NCBI RefSeq assembly: GCF_017592545.1
Contig: NZ_JAGFOA010000005.1
Location: 62,001 to 126,000, forward strand
Length of the DNA stretch: 64,000 bases
DNA from: Microbacterium stercoris
GTDB taxonomy: Bacteria > Actinomycetota > Actinomycetes > Actinomycetales > Microbacteriaceae
Reading direction: 5' to 3'
The translations under genes and the position numbers were made by a program. Shown piece after piece: positions 42,314-51,066 of this stretch (position 1 is its first letter; the number at the start of each line of letters is the position of its first letter). The notes beneath the pieces are model-generated. The model was not told where the DNA came from. It saw only the letters and a program-made list of their open reading frames with translations, and made no database searches.

Positions 42314-44328
42314 TGACCCTCATCGATCACGCTGAGGAGGCGCGGCTGGTCGAGACGCGCGCCTACCCGGCGCCCGCAGACTTCGCGGCGCAGGCGAATG
42401 TCGGGGAAGAGGCCTACGCGCGTGCCGCGGCGGACCCGACCGCCTTCTGGGAGGAGGCGGCCCGCCGTCTCGACTGGGCGGCCCCCTGGCACACCGCACA
42501 CGAGTGGGAGCCGCCGGTGCGCGACGGGGATGGCGAGCTCAGCGTGCCCGCCGCCCGCTGGTTCGTGGGCGGACAGCTCAATGTCGCCTACAACTGCGTC
42601 GACCGCCACGTCGAGCAAGGCCGTGGCGACAAGGTCGCGCTGCACTTCGAGGGCGAGCCCGGCGACCGCACCACGGTCACCTATGCGGATCTGCAGCGGC
42701 GCGTCTCGCAGGCAGCGAACGGTCTGCTCGCTCTGGGCATCGAGGCGGGTGACCGGGTGGTCGTGTATCTGCCGGTGCTGATCGAGACGGTGGTGATCGC
42801 GCTCGCGTGCGCGCGCATCGGCGCGGTGCACTCGCTCGTGTTCGGCGGCTTCTCGGCCGAGGCCGTGCGGTTCCGCATCGAGGACACCGGCGCCAAGCTG
42901 CTCGTCACGACCGACGGGCAGTGGCGTCGCGGAAAGGCCGTCGAGGTCAAGTCGGCCGCCGACCAGGCCGCGGACGGGATCGCCTCGATCGAACACGTGC
43001 TCGTTGTGCGCCGCACCGGCCAGGACGTGCCGTGGACCGAGGGACGCGATGTGTGGTGGCACGACGTGGTCGAGACGGCGTCACCGTCGCACGTGCCGCA
43101 GCCGTTCGACTCCGAGCACCCGCTGTTCATCATCTACACGTCCGGCACCACGGGGAAGCCCAAAGGGCTCGTCCACACATCGGGCGGGTACCTGACGCAG
43201 GCGAGCTGGGCGCACTGGGCGCACTTCGACGCCAAGGACTCCGACGTGCACTGGTGCACCGCCGACCTCGCCTGGGTCACGGCGCACACGTACGAGCTCT
43301 ACGGCCCGCTCTCGAACGGGCTCACGCAGGTCATCTACGAGGGCACGCCTGACACTCCGAGCCGGAATCGTCATCTCGAGATCATCGAGCGCTACGGCGT
43401 GACCGTCTACTACACGGCGCCCACCCTGATCCGCACCTTCATGACCTGGTGGGGCGACACGATCCCGCAGGAGCACGACCTGTCGACGCTGCGCCTTCTC
43501 GGCACGGTGGGCGAGGCGATCAATCCCGAGGCGTGGGTCTGGTTCCGTCGCAACCACGGGCGCGACGAGCTGCCGATCGTCGATACGTGGTGGCAGTCCG
43601 AGACCGGCGCCGCCATGATCGCGCCGCTGCCGGGCGCCACGACCCTCAAGCCCGGATCAGCGACCATCCCGCTTCCCGGCATCGATGCCGCCGTGGTGGA
43701 TGACGACGGCGAACCAGTGGCGCCCGGTCGCTCGGGCACGCTCGTTGTGCGCCGCCCGTGGCCCGGGATGGCACGCACGGTCTGGGGCAACCCGCAGCGC
43801 TACCGCGACTCGTACTGGGCCCCCTTTGCGGGCAAGGGCGAGCACGGCGCGTACTACGTGGCGGGCGACGGGGCGACGGTCGACGATGACGGATACATCC
43901 GGATCCTCGGTCGCCTCGACGACGTCGTCAATGTCTCGGGTCACCGGCTCTCGACGATCGAGATCGAGTCCTCGCTCGTCGCGCACCCCGCCGTGGGCGA
44001 GGCGGGCGTCGCGGGCGTCGACGACCCGCTGACCGGTCACGCCGTGGTCGCCTTCGTCACCGTGCGCGACGAGGTGTCGGCCGACGAACTGCGCGCGCAG
44101 GTGGCCCGGGACATCGGCCCGATCGCCAAGCCGCGACACCTCGTGTTCGTGCCGGAGATCCCCAAGACGCGCTCCGGGAAGATCCTGCGCCGCCTGCTGG
44201 TTCAGCTGTGGCAGGGCGACACCCTGGGCGACACCACCTCGCTGCAGAACCCCTGGGCCGTCGACGGCATCCGCGACGCCGTCGATGCCCTGCAGAAGCC
44301 CGACAACACTCCGAAGGAGAACGCATGA
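42313..44328 (+). CDS. acs: Acetyl-CoA synthetase (AMP-forming)
   Basis: This 671-residue adenylate-forming ligase converts acetate, ATP and CoA to acetyl-CoA. Motifs: YTSGTTGKPKGLVH (P-loop-like A3), VDTWWQSETGA (the tryptophan that limits the acid pocket to acetate), NVSGHRLSTIEIES (hinge) and PKTRSGKILRRLL with the catalytic K623. Length and motifs fit acetyl-CoA synthetase better than propionyl- or acetoacetyl-CoA synthetases. Its ATG shares one base with the ssuC stop and its stop overlaps metY, so it is embedded in a sulfur operon. MetY releases acetate, so local recycling to acetyl-CoA is a plausible reason (inference). Confidence 0.88.
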   Translation: MTLIDHAEEARLVETRAYPAPADFAAQANVGEEAYARAAADPTAFWEEAARRLDWAAPWHTAHEWEPPVRDGDGELSVPAARWFVGGQLNVAYNCVDRHVEQGRGDKVALHFEGEPGDRTTVTYADLQRRVSQAANGLLALGIEAGDRVVVYLPVLIETVVIALACARIGAVHSLVFGGFSAEAVRFRIEDTGAKLLVTTDGQWRRGKAVEVKSAADQAADGIASIEHVLVVRRTGQDVPWTEGRDVWWHDVVETASPSHVPQPFDSEHPLFIIYTSGTTGKPKGLVHTSGGYLTQASWAHWAHFDAKDSDVHWCTADLAWVTAHTYELYGPLSNGLTQVIYEGTPDTPSRNRHLEIIERYGVTVYYTAPTLIRTFMTWWGDTIPQEHDLSTLRLLGTVGEAINPEAWVWFRRNHGRDELPIVDTWWQSETGAAMIAPLPGATTLKPGSATIPLPGIDAAVVDDDGEPVAPGRSGTLVVRRPWPGMARTVWGNPQRYRDSYWAPFAGKGEHGAYYVAGDGATVDDDGYIRILGRLDDVVNVSGHRLSTIEIESSLVAHPAVGEAGVAGVDDPLTGHAVVAFVTVRDEVSADELRAQVARDIGPIAKPRHLVFVPEIPKTRSGKILRRLLVQLWQGDTLGDTTSLQNPWAVDGIRDAVDALQKPDNTPKENA

Positions 44329-45662
44329 CCGAGGAGCACCGTTTCGGGTTCCGCACCCGCGCGCTGCACGCCGGCGGCACCCCCGATGCCGCGACCGGTG
44401 CCCGCGCGGTGCCGATCTACCAGACATCGTCGTTCGTGTTCGACGGTGCCCAGGACGCCGCGAACCTCTTCGCGCTCCAGAAGTACGGCAACATCTACTC
44501 GCGCATCGGCAACCCGACGGTCGCCGCGCTCGAGGAGCGCCTCGCCTCCCTCGAGGGCGGCATCGGCGCCGTGGCGACGGCGAGCGGCATGAGCGCCGAG
44601 TTCATCACCTTCGCCGCACTGGTCGGAGCCGGCGACCATGTCGTCGCCTCGGCCAACCTCTACGGCGGCACCGTGACGCAGCTCGATGTGACGCTGCGCC
44701 GCTTCGGGGTCGACACCACGTTCGTGGCCTCCAGCGACCCGGCGGAGTACGCCGCGGCGATCCGCGAGAACACGAAGGTTCTCTACGTCGAGGGCATCGG
44801 CAACCCGTCGGGAGAGATCGCCGACATCGAGGGTCTCGCCGAGGTCGCCCACGCCGCGGGCATCCCGCTCGTGGTCGACTCGACGCTCTCGACCCCGTAC
44901 CTCTCGCGCCCGCTCGAGCACGGCGCCGACATCGTGATCCACTCGGTCACGAAGTTCCTCGGCGGCCACGGCACCACCCTCGGCGGCATCGTGATCGAAT
45001 CAGGACGGTTCGACTGGGGCAACGGCAAGTTCCCGACCATGACCGAGCCCGTGCCCTCCTATGGCGGCATCAAGTGGTGGGACAACTTCGGTGAGTACGG
45101 GTTCCTCACCAAGCTGCGCAGCGAGCAGCTGCGCGACATCGGCCCCTCGCTCGGTCCGACCGCCGCGTTCAATCTGCTGCAGGGCGTCGAGACCCTCCCG
45201 CAGCGCATCGACGCGCACCTCGCCAACGCGCGCACCGTGGCGGAGTGGCTGTCGACGGATCCGCGCGTGTCGTTCGTGACGTGGGCGGGCCTCGAGAGCC
45301 ACCCGCACCACGAGCGCGCGAAGAAGTACTTCCCCCTCGGCCCGGGCTCCGTCTTCGCGTTCGGTGTGAAGCCGCAGGGCGACTTCGCCGACGACGCCGC
45401 GGTCGCCGATGCGGCGCGCGCGGCGGGCGAGACGTTCATCGACTCCGTGCGCCTCGCCTCGCACCTCGCCAACATCGGCGATGCGCGCACGCTCGTCATC
45501 CATCCCGCCTCCACCACGCATCAGCAGCTCACGCCGGAGCAGCTGGTCTCGGCGGGCGTGCCGGCCGACCTGATCCGCATCTCGGTCGGCCTCGAGGACG
45601 TCGAGGACATCATCTGGGACCTGGATCAGGCCCTCACCGAGGCGACGGGAGTCACACGATGA
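44325..45662 (+). CDS. metY: O-acetylhomoserine sulfhydrylase (aminocarboxypropyltransferase)
   Basis: This 445-residue gamma-family PLP enzyme makes homocysteine from O-acetylhomoserine and sulfide, releasing acetate. The PLP lysine is K210 in HSVTKFLGGHG; D185 in VVDSTLSTPYL contacts the pyridine nitrogen, and SRIGNPT (59-65) is the phosphate-binding region from the partner subunit. The long insertion with KWWDNFGEYGF is typical of the O-acetylhomoserine branch and absent from cystathionine gamma-synthases. metX is not in the window. Confidence 0.93.
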   Translation: MTEEHRFGFRTRALHAGGTPDAATGARAVPIYQTSSFVFDGAQDAANLFALQKYGNIYSRIGNPTVAALEERLASLEGGIGAVATASGMSAEFITFAALVGAGDHVVASANLYGGTVTQLDVTLRRFGVDTTFVASSDPAEYAAAIRENTKVLYVEGIGNPSGEIADIEGLAEVAHAAGIPLVVDSTLSTPYLSRPLEHGADIVIHSVTKFLGGHGTTLGGIVIESGRFDWGNGKFPTMTEPVPSYGGIKWWDNFGEYGFLTKLRSEQLRDIGPSLGPTAAFNLLQGVETLPQRIDAHLANARTVAEWLSTDPRVSFVTWAGLESHPHHERAKKYFPLGPGSVFAFGVKPQGDFADDAAVADAARAAGETFIDSVRLASHLANIGDARTLVIHPASTTHQQLTPEQLVSAGVPADLIRISVGLEDVEDIIWDLDQALTEATGVTR

Positions 45663-46207
45663 GCGAAGCACCCGGCGGGCTGGTCGCCTGCGAGCTGCCC
45701 TGGGCGAAGGAACCCGTCCCCGGACGCACCTGGGTCGGGCCCGGCGCGCAGGCGCGATACGAGATCCTGCGCCGCGCGAAGACGATCGCGATCGTCGGCG
45801 CCTCGAACAACCCCGCGCGTGCCAGCTACTTCGTCGGCACCTACCTGCTGTCGAGCTCGCCGTACGAGGTGTACTTCGTCAACCCGCGCGAGACGACGAT
45901 CCTGGGCCGCCCGGCCTATGCGAGCCTGGCCGACCTGCCGGTGAAGCCCGACATCGTCGACGTGTTCCGCCGCGACGAGGATCTGCCGGGCGTCGCCCGC
46001 GAGGCCGTCGAGGCGGGCGCCCAGACCCTGTGGCTGCAGCTCGGCTCGTGGAACGAGGAGGCCGCCGCGATCGCCGAGGAGGGCGGTCTGGACGTGGTGA
46101 TGGACCGCTGCGTGAAGATCGAGCACGCTCGGTTCCACGGTGGCCTGCACCTCGCCGGCTTCGACACGGGCGTCATCAGCTCCAAGCGCCAGCTGCTCGC
46201 CCGCTGA
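45659..46207 (+). CDS. CoA-binding domain protein (YccU-like)
   Basis: This 182-residue Rossmann protein of the CoA_binding_2 family has AIVGASNNPARASYFVGTYLLSS (about 44-66) for nucleotide or CoA binding, then YFVNPRETTILGRPAYASLADLP and a late DRCVKIEHARF. It is the stand-alone version of the CoA-binding part of succinyl-CoA ligase alpha subunits and lacks the catalytic histidine domain. It is last in the operon and overlaps metY by 4 bases; the pairing with metY is common in actinobacteria, but its role is unknown. Confidence 0.83.
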   Translation: MSEAPGGLVACELPWAKEPVPGRTWVGPGAQARYEILRRAKTIAIVGASNNPARASYFVGTYLLSSSPYEVYFVNPRETTILGRPAYASLADLPVKPDIVDVFRRDEDLPGVAREAVEAGAQTLWLQLGSWNEEAAAIAEEGGLDVVMDRCVKIEHARFHGGLHLAGFDTGVISSKRQLLAR

Positions 46208-46218
46208 CGCGGCAAGAC

Positions 46219-46252
46219 ACGAGGAGGCCGGATCCGCCGATCCGGGCCTCGT
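46219..46252 (+). terminator. Terminator of the ssu-acs-metY operon
   Basis: Bulged stem: ACGAGG/CCTCGT outer and CCGGATC/GATCCGG inner arms around CGCC, 12 bases after the last stop codon. Confidence 0.6.
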
Positions 46253-46300
46253 CGCATTCTGGGCGCTGCTGCAGGTTGCTCCGCGGACGCCCGGCTCGTG

Positions 46301-46927
46301 TCATCCGCGGCGCTCGGGATAGTACGCCCCGTCACCGCTCGCTTCGAGCGCCCGCGCGACGATCTCGATGTGCTCGTGCGCCATCTCCTCGGGCATGGCG
46401 GGGAGCACCTGCTCCCAGAACGGCAGGATGGCGCCTCGCCCCTGCATCATGCCTTCCGGACGCGCGTACGCCCAGAGGTGCAGATGAGCGGATCCGTCGT
46501 TCCAGCGCATGAGATGACACCGCGCGACCCCGGGGATCCGCTTCACGGCGTTGGAGACTCGCTGGAGCACCGGTCCCATCGCGCTCAGCACATCCAGCGG
46601 CGCGCTCTCGAGCAGCACATGAGCACGAGGAGAGATCGTCGCGATGAAGGGCAGGCCCGGTACCGCGAACCCCGACCGCACCGCCCACGTGTCGTTCGCC
46701 CAGATCGTGTGCGGGGAAGGACGGCAGTGACCGCACTCTGACGGGTCCGTCTCGCCGTGACGAGGATTCTCCGGCGTGAGCATCTCGGCGAGCGGCAGGA
46801 ATCGGAGTGAGGTGATACTCGGCACGCCGGCGCCGCTCACCCCGCTCGCATCGAGCGTCTCGCCGATGGGCGACCAGCGGTGCCAGGGGGAGTCAGCCGG
46901 GCTCTGGGGAGAGTCATCCCTCGTCAT
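46301..46927 (-). CDS. HIT-superfamily protein, GalT-like
   Basis: This 208-residue protein contains SAHLHLWAYAR (H148, H150), the histidine signature of the HIT superfamily. ECGHCRP (C65, C68) and IANDTW-like residues before it resemble the zinc site of galactose-1-phosphate uridylyltransferases. It is shorter than GalT and has only one obvious catalytic motif, so a nucleotidyl transferase or hydrolase of unknown substrate is more likely. It has no operon partner and is divergent from the DUF1761 gene. Codons are less biased than those of its neighbours. Confidence 0.65.
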   Translation of the reverse strand: MTRDDSPQSPADSPWHRWSPIGETLDASGVSGAGVPSITSLRFLPLAEMLTPENPRHGETDPSECGHCRPSPHTIWANDTWAVRSGFAVPGLPFIATISPRAHVLLESAPLDVLSAMGPVLQRVSNAVKRIPGVARCHLMRWNDGSAHLHLWAYARPEGMMQGRGAILPFWEQVLPAMPEEMAHEHIEIVARALEASGDGAYYPERRG

Positions 46928-46982
46928 GACCGTATCGAAGCACACCTCGCGGGGCGTATCCCGGCGCGGGTATCCGTGCCGC

Positions 46983-46988
46983 TACAGT
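46983..46988 (+). promoter_or_regulatory. -10 box of leaderless promoter for the DUF1761 protein
   Basis: TACAGT lies 6 bases before the ATG at 46995. Confidence 0.5.
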
Positions 46989-46994
46989 CGGGGC

Positions 46995-47426
46995 ATGATT
47001 CCCGAGATCAACTACTGGGCCGTCCTCCTCGCGACGGTGTCGAGCATGCTCGTCGGCACCATCTGGTACGCGCCGAAGGTCTTCGGCACCCGCTGGTCGA
47101 CGTTGTCCGGCGCGTCCATGGAGGGCACCGGCAAGGACGCCGTTGTGCCGATCGCCGTCACGGTCGTGGTGAGCTTCGTCACCGCGTGGGTGCTCGCGGG
47201 CGCCACCACCATCGCGTGGCACTTCTACGAGGGAAGCTACTTCGTGTCGGCTGTCGTGACGGGGCTGCTGCTGTGGGCGGGATTCACGGCGGCGCGGTTC
47301 ATCACGCACGACGCCTTCGAAGGCCGCCCGTCTGGACTCACGACGCTCAACATCGCCCACGAGCTCGTCACGATCGTGGTGATGGCGGTGATCGTCGGCG
47401 TCTGGCCGCCGGCCGGCACCGTCTGA
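46995..47426 (+). CDS. DUF1761 family membrane protein
   Basis: This 143-residue protein has four membrane spans: about 6-25, 48-70, 80-100 and 118-138. The DUF1761 features NYWAVLLATVSSMLVGTIWYAPKVFG at the start and FITHDAFEGRPSGLTTLNIAHE before the last span are both present. Function unknown; proteins of this family are small integral membrane proteins found in many bacteria. A single leaderless gene. Confidence 0.83.
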   Translation: MIPEINYWAVLLATVSSMLVGTIWYAPKVFGTRWSTLSGASMEGTGKDAVVPIAVTVVVSFVTAWVLAGATTIAWHFYEGSYFVSAVVTGLLLWAGFTAARFITHDAFEGRPSGLTTLNIAHELVTIVVMAVIVGVWPPAGTV

Positions 47427-47442
47427 CTGCTCGCGCGAAGGG

Positions 47443-48099
47443 TCAGCCGGCGAAGGCGATCCGGATCACCCCGTCCCCTTCCTGCGTGACCGTCACGCCG
47501 CGCAGGTCGGGCACCGCGTGCGTCGGATCGTGCGCGACGGCGTCCGCCCCCACGCCCACCACGCGCATCCCGGCCGCGCGGCCGGCGGTGATCCCGGCGT
47601 AGGAATCCTCGAACACCACGCAGTCGGCGGGATCGACGCCGAGCGCCTCGGCCGCCATCAGGAAGCCGGACGGATCGGGCTTGCTCGCGGGGACATCCTC
47701 CGCGGTGATCGCGACGGCGGGCACGGCGAGCCCGGCGGCGCTCATCCGGGCCTGGGCGAGCGGCAGACTGGCGGAGGTGACGAGCGCGTGCGGCACCTTC
47801 GCGAGGGAGGCGAGAAAGGCCCCGGCGCCAGGGATCTCGACGACCCCGTCGGTGTCCTCGGTCTCGCGTACGAGCATCGCGGCGCCCTCGGCGTGGTTCA
47901 GCTCGGCGGGTCGCTCGGGCAGCAGCACGGCCATGCTGCTGTACGCCTGACGGCCGTGGATCAAGGCGAGCACGGTCTCCGGGTCGAGGCCGTGCTCGGC
48001 CGACCACTCGAGCCAGATCCGCTCGACGACGGCCGTCGAATCGACGAGGGTTCCATCCATATCGAGCAGCAGAGCGCGCGCTTCGAGGGTTTTCGTCAC
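47443..48099 (-). CDS. HAD family sugar-phosphatase-like hydrolase
   Basis: This 218-residue HAD-IA phosphatase has motif I LLLDMDGTLVDS (nucleophile Asp in DMDGT), motif II ALVTSAS, motif III Lys in ASKPDPSGFL, and motif IV VVFEDSYAGITAG. The helical cap (about 25-85) and these motifs match sugar-phosphate phosphatases of the YfbT/GPP type. The start is GTG at 48099, supported by a leaderless -10. Divergent from the VOC protein gene. Confidence 0.87.
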   Translation of the reverse strand: MTKTLEARALLLDMDGTLVDSTAVVERIWLEWSAEHGLDPETVLALIHGRQAYSSMAVLLPERPAELNHAEGAAMLVRETEDTDGVVEIPGAGAFLASLAKVPHALVTSASLPLAQARMSAAGLAVPAVAITAEDVPASKPDPSGFLMAAEALGVDPADCVVFEDSYAGITAGRAAGMRVVGVGADAVAHDPTHAVPDLRGVTVTQEGDGVIRIAFAG

Positions 48100-48105
48100 A
48101 GATCG

Positions 48106-48111
48106 ACCGTA
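48106..48111 (-). promoter_or_regulatory. -10 box of leaderless promoter for the HAD phosphatase
   Basis: TACGGT on the minus strand, 6 bases before the GTG at 48099. Confidence 0.5.
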
Positions 48112-48178
48112 TCGGTCTTGTCGCCGCCTGCCGTGGGTCGTACGGTGAGCGCGTCGGAACCCAGATGAGGAGGCAGCG

Positions 48179-48541
48179 ATGGCGCACGGAGATGTGACTC
48201 ACCTCGAGATCCCGGTCGGTGACCTGGAGCGCGGACAGCAGTTCTACGCCGATTTGTTCGGATGGAGCTTCGCCTCACCTCCGGGTTTCGAGGAGTACCC
48301 GATGTGGCAGGCGCCCAACGGCGTCTCCGGCGGCGCCCTGACGCCGCGCGAGGAAGGCTTCACGCAACCGCGCTCGGTCGTCGAGGTGGACTCGATCGAG
48401 GAGACGCTGCGGAAGGTCACTGCCGCGGGAGGCACCGTGCTCAAGGAGCGCTCGCCGATCAGCGAGACCAGCTGGTGGGCGCTCTTCCGCGACCCCGACG
48501 GAAACGAGATCGGGCTGTTCGAAGGCAGCTACGAGGGCTGA
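48179..48541 (+). CDS. VOC family (glyoxalase/bleomycin-resistance fold) protein
   Basis: This 120-residue single vicinal-oxygen-chelate domain has HLEIPVGDLERGQQFYADLFGW at the start and WWALFRDPDGNEIGLFE at the end. These supply a His and a Glu as possible metal ligands. Members are dioxygenases, glyoxalases or binding proteins; the activity here is unknown. ATG 48179 has AGGAGG with good spacing. Confidence 0.88.
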   Translation: MAHGDVTHLEIPVGDLERGQQFYADLFGWSFASPPGFEEYPMWQAPNGVSGGALTPREEGFTQPRSVVEVDSIEETLRKVTAAGGTVLKERSPISETSWWALFRDPDGNEIGLFEGSYEG

Positions 48542-48558
48542 CCTCGATCCGGTCCACC

Positions 48559-49608
48559 TCAGCCGATCGGGTCCGCTGAGCGGGGCGGAGGCGCCGTGGT
48601 GCCGCGTTCGTGCAGCGTCGGCGTGCCGCCGAGGCGGGCGTGCGGCGGCTCGCCGGCGAGCACGGCGCCGAGCAGGCGCGCGGCCTCGGTACCGTACTGC
48701 ACCACGTCGTACGACATGACGGAGATGGGCGGGTCGGTGACCTGCGTCAGCATCGAGTCGTCCCAGCCGACGACGCTGAGCGCCGAGGGCACGTCGACGC
48801 CGAGGCTGCGCGCGACGCGCAGGCCGTTGACGGCCGTGAGCCCCGAGTCGAAGACGAACGCGGAGTAACCTCCGGCGGCGAGCAGATCGCGCGTGTGCTG
48901 CTCGGCCAGCGCCACACCGAAATCGCCGTGCCGGATTGCGTAGCGCACGCCCAGCCGGTCGCACTCGGCTGAGAACGCCTCGTCGCGGATCCTCACGTGC
49001 GCGAAGTGCGCGCCGCCGGCGATGCGGGCGATCGCGCGATGCCCCAGGGCATGGAGGTGGCGGACCGCGTCGCGCACGCCGGCGGCGTCATCGGTCCAGG
49101 CGGTGGCGAGATCGCCCGTGAGCGACGGGTCTCCGATCGCGACGGCGGGGAGGCCGATGGAGCGCACGACGTCGACGCGCGGGTCGTCGCTCTCGAAGTC
49201 GACCAGCACGACGCCGTCGACGCGCTGCTCGGATGTCCATCTGCGATAGGTCGCGATCTCGGACTCGCGGTCCTTCGCGAGCTGCAGGAGCAGGCCGCGG
49301 CCCTGTTCCGCGAGCCCGATCTCGAGCCCCGCGATGAGCTGCATGAAGAACGACTCATTCGCCAGGAACCGCGGGTCGCGGCGCAGCACCAGACCGACCG
49401 TGTCGCTGCGGCCCTGCGAGAGCATCCGTGCGGCGGCGGTCGGGGCGAAGTCGAGCGAGGCGGCGATCTCGAGGATGTGCGCGCGGGTGCTCTCCGAGAC
49501 GCCGGGCTTTCCGTTCAGGGCGTAGGAGACCGCGGATGTCGACACCCCGGCCCGGCGCGCGATGTCGCTGATCGTCAACCGCTGCGACGACTTCTTCTTT
49601 CCGGGCAT
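48559..49608 (-). CDS. LacI family repressor of the mannoside locus
   Basis: This 349-residue regulator has an N-terminal LacI helix-turn-helix (about 11-35, LTISDIARRAGVSTSAVSYALNG), a hinge helix (about 52-62, PTAAARMLSQGRSDTVG) and a periplasmic-binding-protein-like sugar domain. It is divergent from a sugar importer with two mannoside hydrolases, which identifies its target. A perfect palindrome at the importer start point is the probable operator. Leaderless ATG at 49608. Confidence 0.9.
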   Translation of the reverse strand: MPGKKKSSQRLTISDIARRAGVSTSAVSYALNGKPGVSESTRAHILEIAASLDFAPTAAARMLSQGRSDTVGLVLRRDPRFLANESFFMQLIAGLEIGLAEQGRGLLLQLAKDRESEIATYRRWTSEQRVDGVVLVDFESDDPRVDVVRSIGLPAVAIGDPSLTGDLATAWTDDAAGVRDAVRHLHALGHRAIARIAGGAHFAHVRIRDEAFSAECDRLGVRYAIRHGDFGVALAEQHTRDLLAAGGYSAFVFDSGLTAVNGLRVARSLGVDVPSALSVVGWDDSMLTQVTDPPISVMSYDVVQYGTEAARLLGAVLAGEPPHARLGGTPTLHERGTTAPPPRSADPIG

Positions 49609-49615
49609 GCGATCG

Positions 49616-49621
49616 ACCCTA
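49616..49621 (-). promoter_or_regulatory. -10 box of leaderless promoter for the LacI regulator
   Basis: TAGGGT on the minus strand, 7 bases before the ATG at 49608, in the same sequence context (TAGGGTCGATCGC) as the promoter at 1107. Confidence 0.6.
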
Positions 49622-49637
49622 GGGGATCGGAGAGTGC

Positions 49638-49699
49638 TTGACAGGTCTGCGCCGTCGTGTCTACGCTCATGCCAACTTAAGCGCTTAAGTGCTTGAGTG
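49638..49699 (+). promoter_or_regulatory. Mannoside operon promoter with overlapping LacI operator
   Basis: The -35 TTGACA (49638-49643) is perfect; an 18-base spacer leads to -10 TACGCT (49662-49667), so transcription starts near 49674. A perfect 16-bp palindrome with a central CG, ACTTAAGC/GCTTAAGT (49675-49690), begins at +1. It is part of three tandem octamers of pattern CTTRAGYG (49676-49699). A repressor here would block initiation. Confidence 0.8.
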
Positions 49700-49740
49700 C
49701 AATCACCCCTTGAACCCATGTCGACGATGACAGGAGACCG

Positions 49741-51051
49741 ATGATGGTCACGAAGAAGTTCCTCACGGCGGGCGCCCTGATCGGGGCGGGCACGCTCGCG
49801 CTCGCCGGGTGCAGCGGCGGCGGTCAGGCTGCGGATGGCGGCGACGATGCGGTCGCGGGCACCATCACCGTGCTGACGCAGCGCACCGACATCGTCGACA
49901 CGGTCTTCCAGGACTACAAGGCCGCCTTCGAGGAGGAGTACCCCGACGTCACGGTCGAGTTCGAGGCGATCACCGACTACGAGGGCGAGATCGCGGTGCG
50001 CATGAACACCGAGGACTACGGCGACGTGCTGCTGATCCCCAACAGCGTCAACCCCGACCAGCTCGGCGACTTCTTCGAGCCCATCGGCGACACCGACGAG
50101 GTCGCGAAGACCTACCGCTTCGCGTCGGAGGAGGCCTACGACGGCAAGACCTACGGGATCGCCATCACCGGCAACACCAACGGCCTCGTCTACAACAAGA
50201 ATGTCTGGGAGGAAGCGGGCATCACCGATCTGCCCACGACCCCGGAGGAGTTCCTCGACGACCTGAAGGCGATCGGCGAGAAGACCGACGCGATCCCGTA
50301 CTACACGAACTACGCCGACGGGTGGCCCCTCAGCCAGTCCGACAGCAACCGCGGCGCACTGGGTGATCCCGACTACTCCAACACTCACGTCGCCTACAGC
50401 GACACCCCCTGGGCAGAGGACGAGTGGCACGGCATCGTCGACGGTCTCCTCTACGACATCGTCGAGAACGGTCTGAATGAGGAGGACCCGCTCACCACGA
50501 ACTGGGAGGAGTCGAAGAACCTGCTCGGCACGGGCAAGGTCGCCACGATGCTGCTCGGCTCGTGGGCGATCACCCAGATGCAGGATGCTGCCGAAGCGGC
50601 GGGCGAATCGCGCGACGTCATCGGCTACATGCCGTTCCCGTACCAGGTGGACGGCACGTTCCACGCCCAGGTCGGCGGTGACTACAAGAACGCCATCAAC
50701 GTGCACAGCGAGCACAAGGCGGCCGCGCGCGCCTGGATCGAGTGGTTCGCGAAGGAGTCGAACTACGCCTTCGACAACGGCGGCCTCTCGCCGCTCGTCG
50801 ACGGGCCGACCCCGACCACGCTCGGCGACTTCGAGGAGGCCGGCGTGGAGTATGTCGAGATGACGCCCGCGAAGACCGGTGAGGAGAGCTACGAGGCCGA
50901 CGTCATCAGCAAGGCCGAGATCGACCTCTACGGCCCCGTGTACCGCCAGAAGCTCGTGGACATCGCCCGAGGTGCCGCCGACGGTGACAAGGCGTCGTAC
51001 TTCGCCGAGCTCAACGAGCGCTGGGCCGCCGCCCGCGCCGAGGTGGGCTGA
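49741..51051 (+). CDS. Sugar ABC transporter substrate-binding lipoprotein (beta-mannoside locus)
   Basis: This 436-residue family 1 solute-binding protein has a lipoprotein signal with lipobox LALAGC (C24). GTITVLTQRTDIVDTVFQDYKAAFEEEYPDV and the later GNTNGLVYNKNVWEEAGI are typical family segments; tryptophans in the binding region (DGWPLSQ, DTPWAEDEWHG, NWEESK) suit an oligosaccharide. ATG 49741 is followed at once by a second ATG; AGGAGACC upstream serves both. First gene of a five-gene operon. Confidence 0.9.
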   Translation: MMVTKKFLTAGALIGAGTLALAGCSGGGQAADGGDDAVAGTITVLTQRTDIVDTVFQDYKAAFEEEYPDVTVEFEAITDYEGEIAVRMNTEDYGDVLLIPNSVNPDQLGDFFEPIGDTDEVAKTYRFASEEAYDGKTYGIAITGNTNGLVYNKNVWEEAGITDLPTTPEEFLDDLKAIGEKTDAIPYYTNYADGWPLSQSDSNRGALGDPDYSNTHVAYSDTPWAEDEWHGIVDGLLYDIVENGLNEEDPLTTNWEESKNLLGTGKVATMLLGSWAITQMQDAAEAAGESRDVIGYMPFPYQVDGTFHAQVGGDYKNAINVHSEHKAAARAWIEWFAKESNYAFDNGGLSPLVDGPTPTTLGDFEEAGVEYVEMTPAKTGEESYEADVISKAEIDLYGPVYRQKLVDIARGAADGDKASYFAELNERWAAARAEVG

Positions 51052-51066
51052 CTCCAGCGCCCGCGC

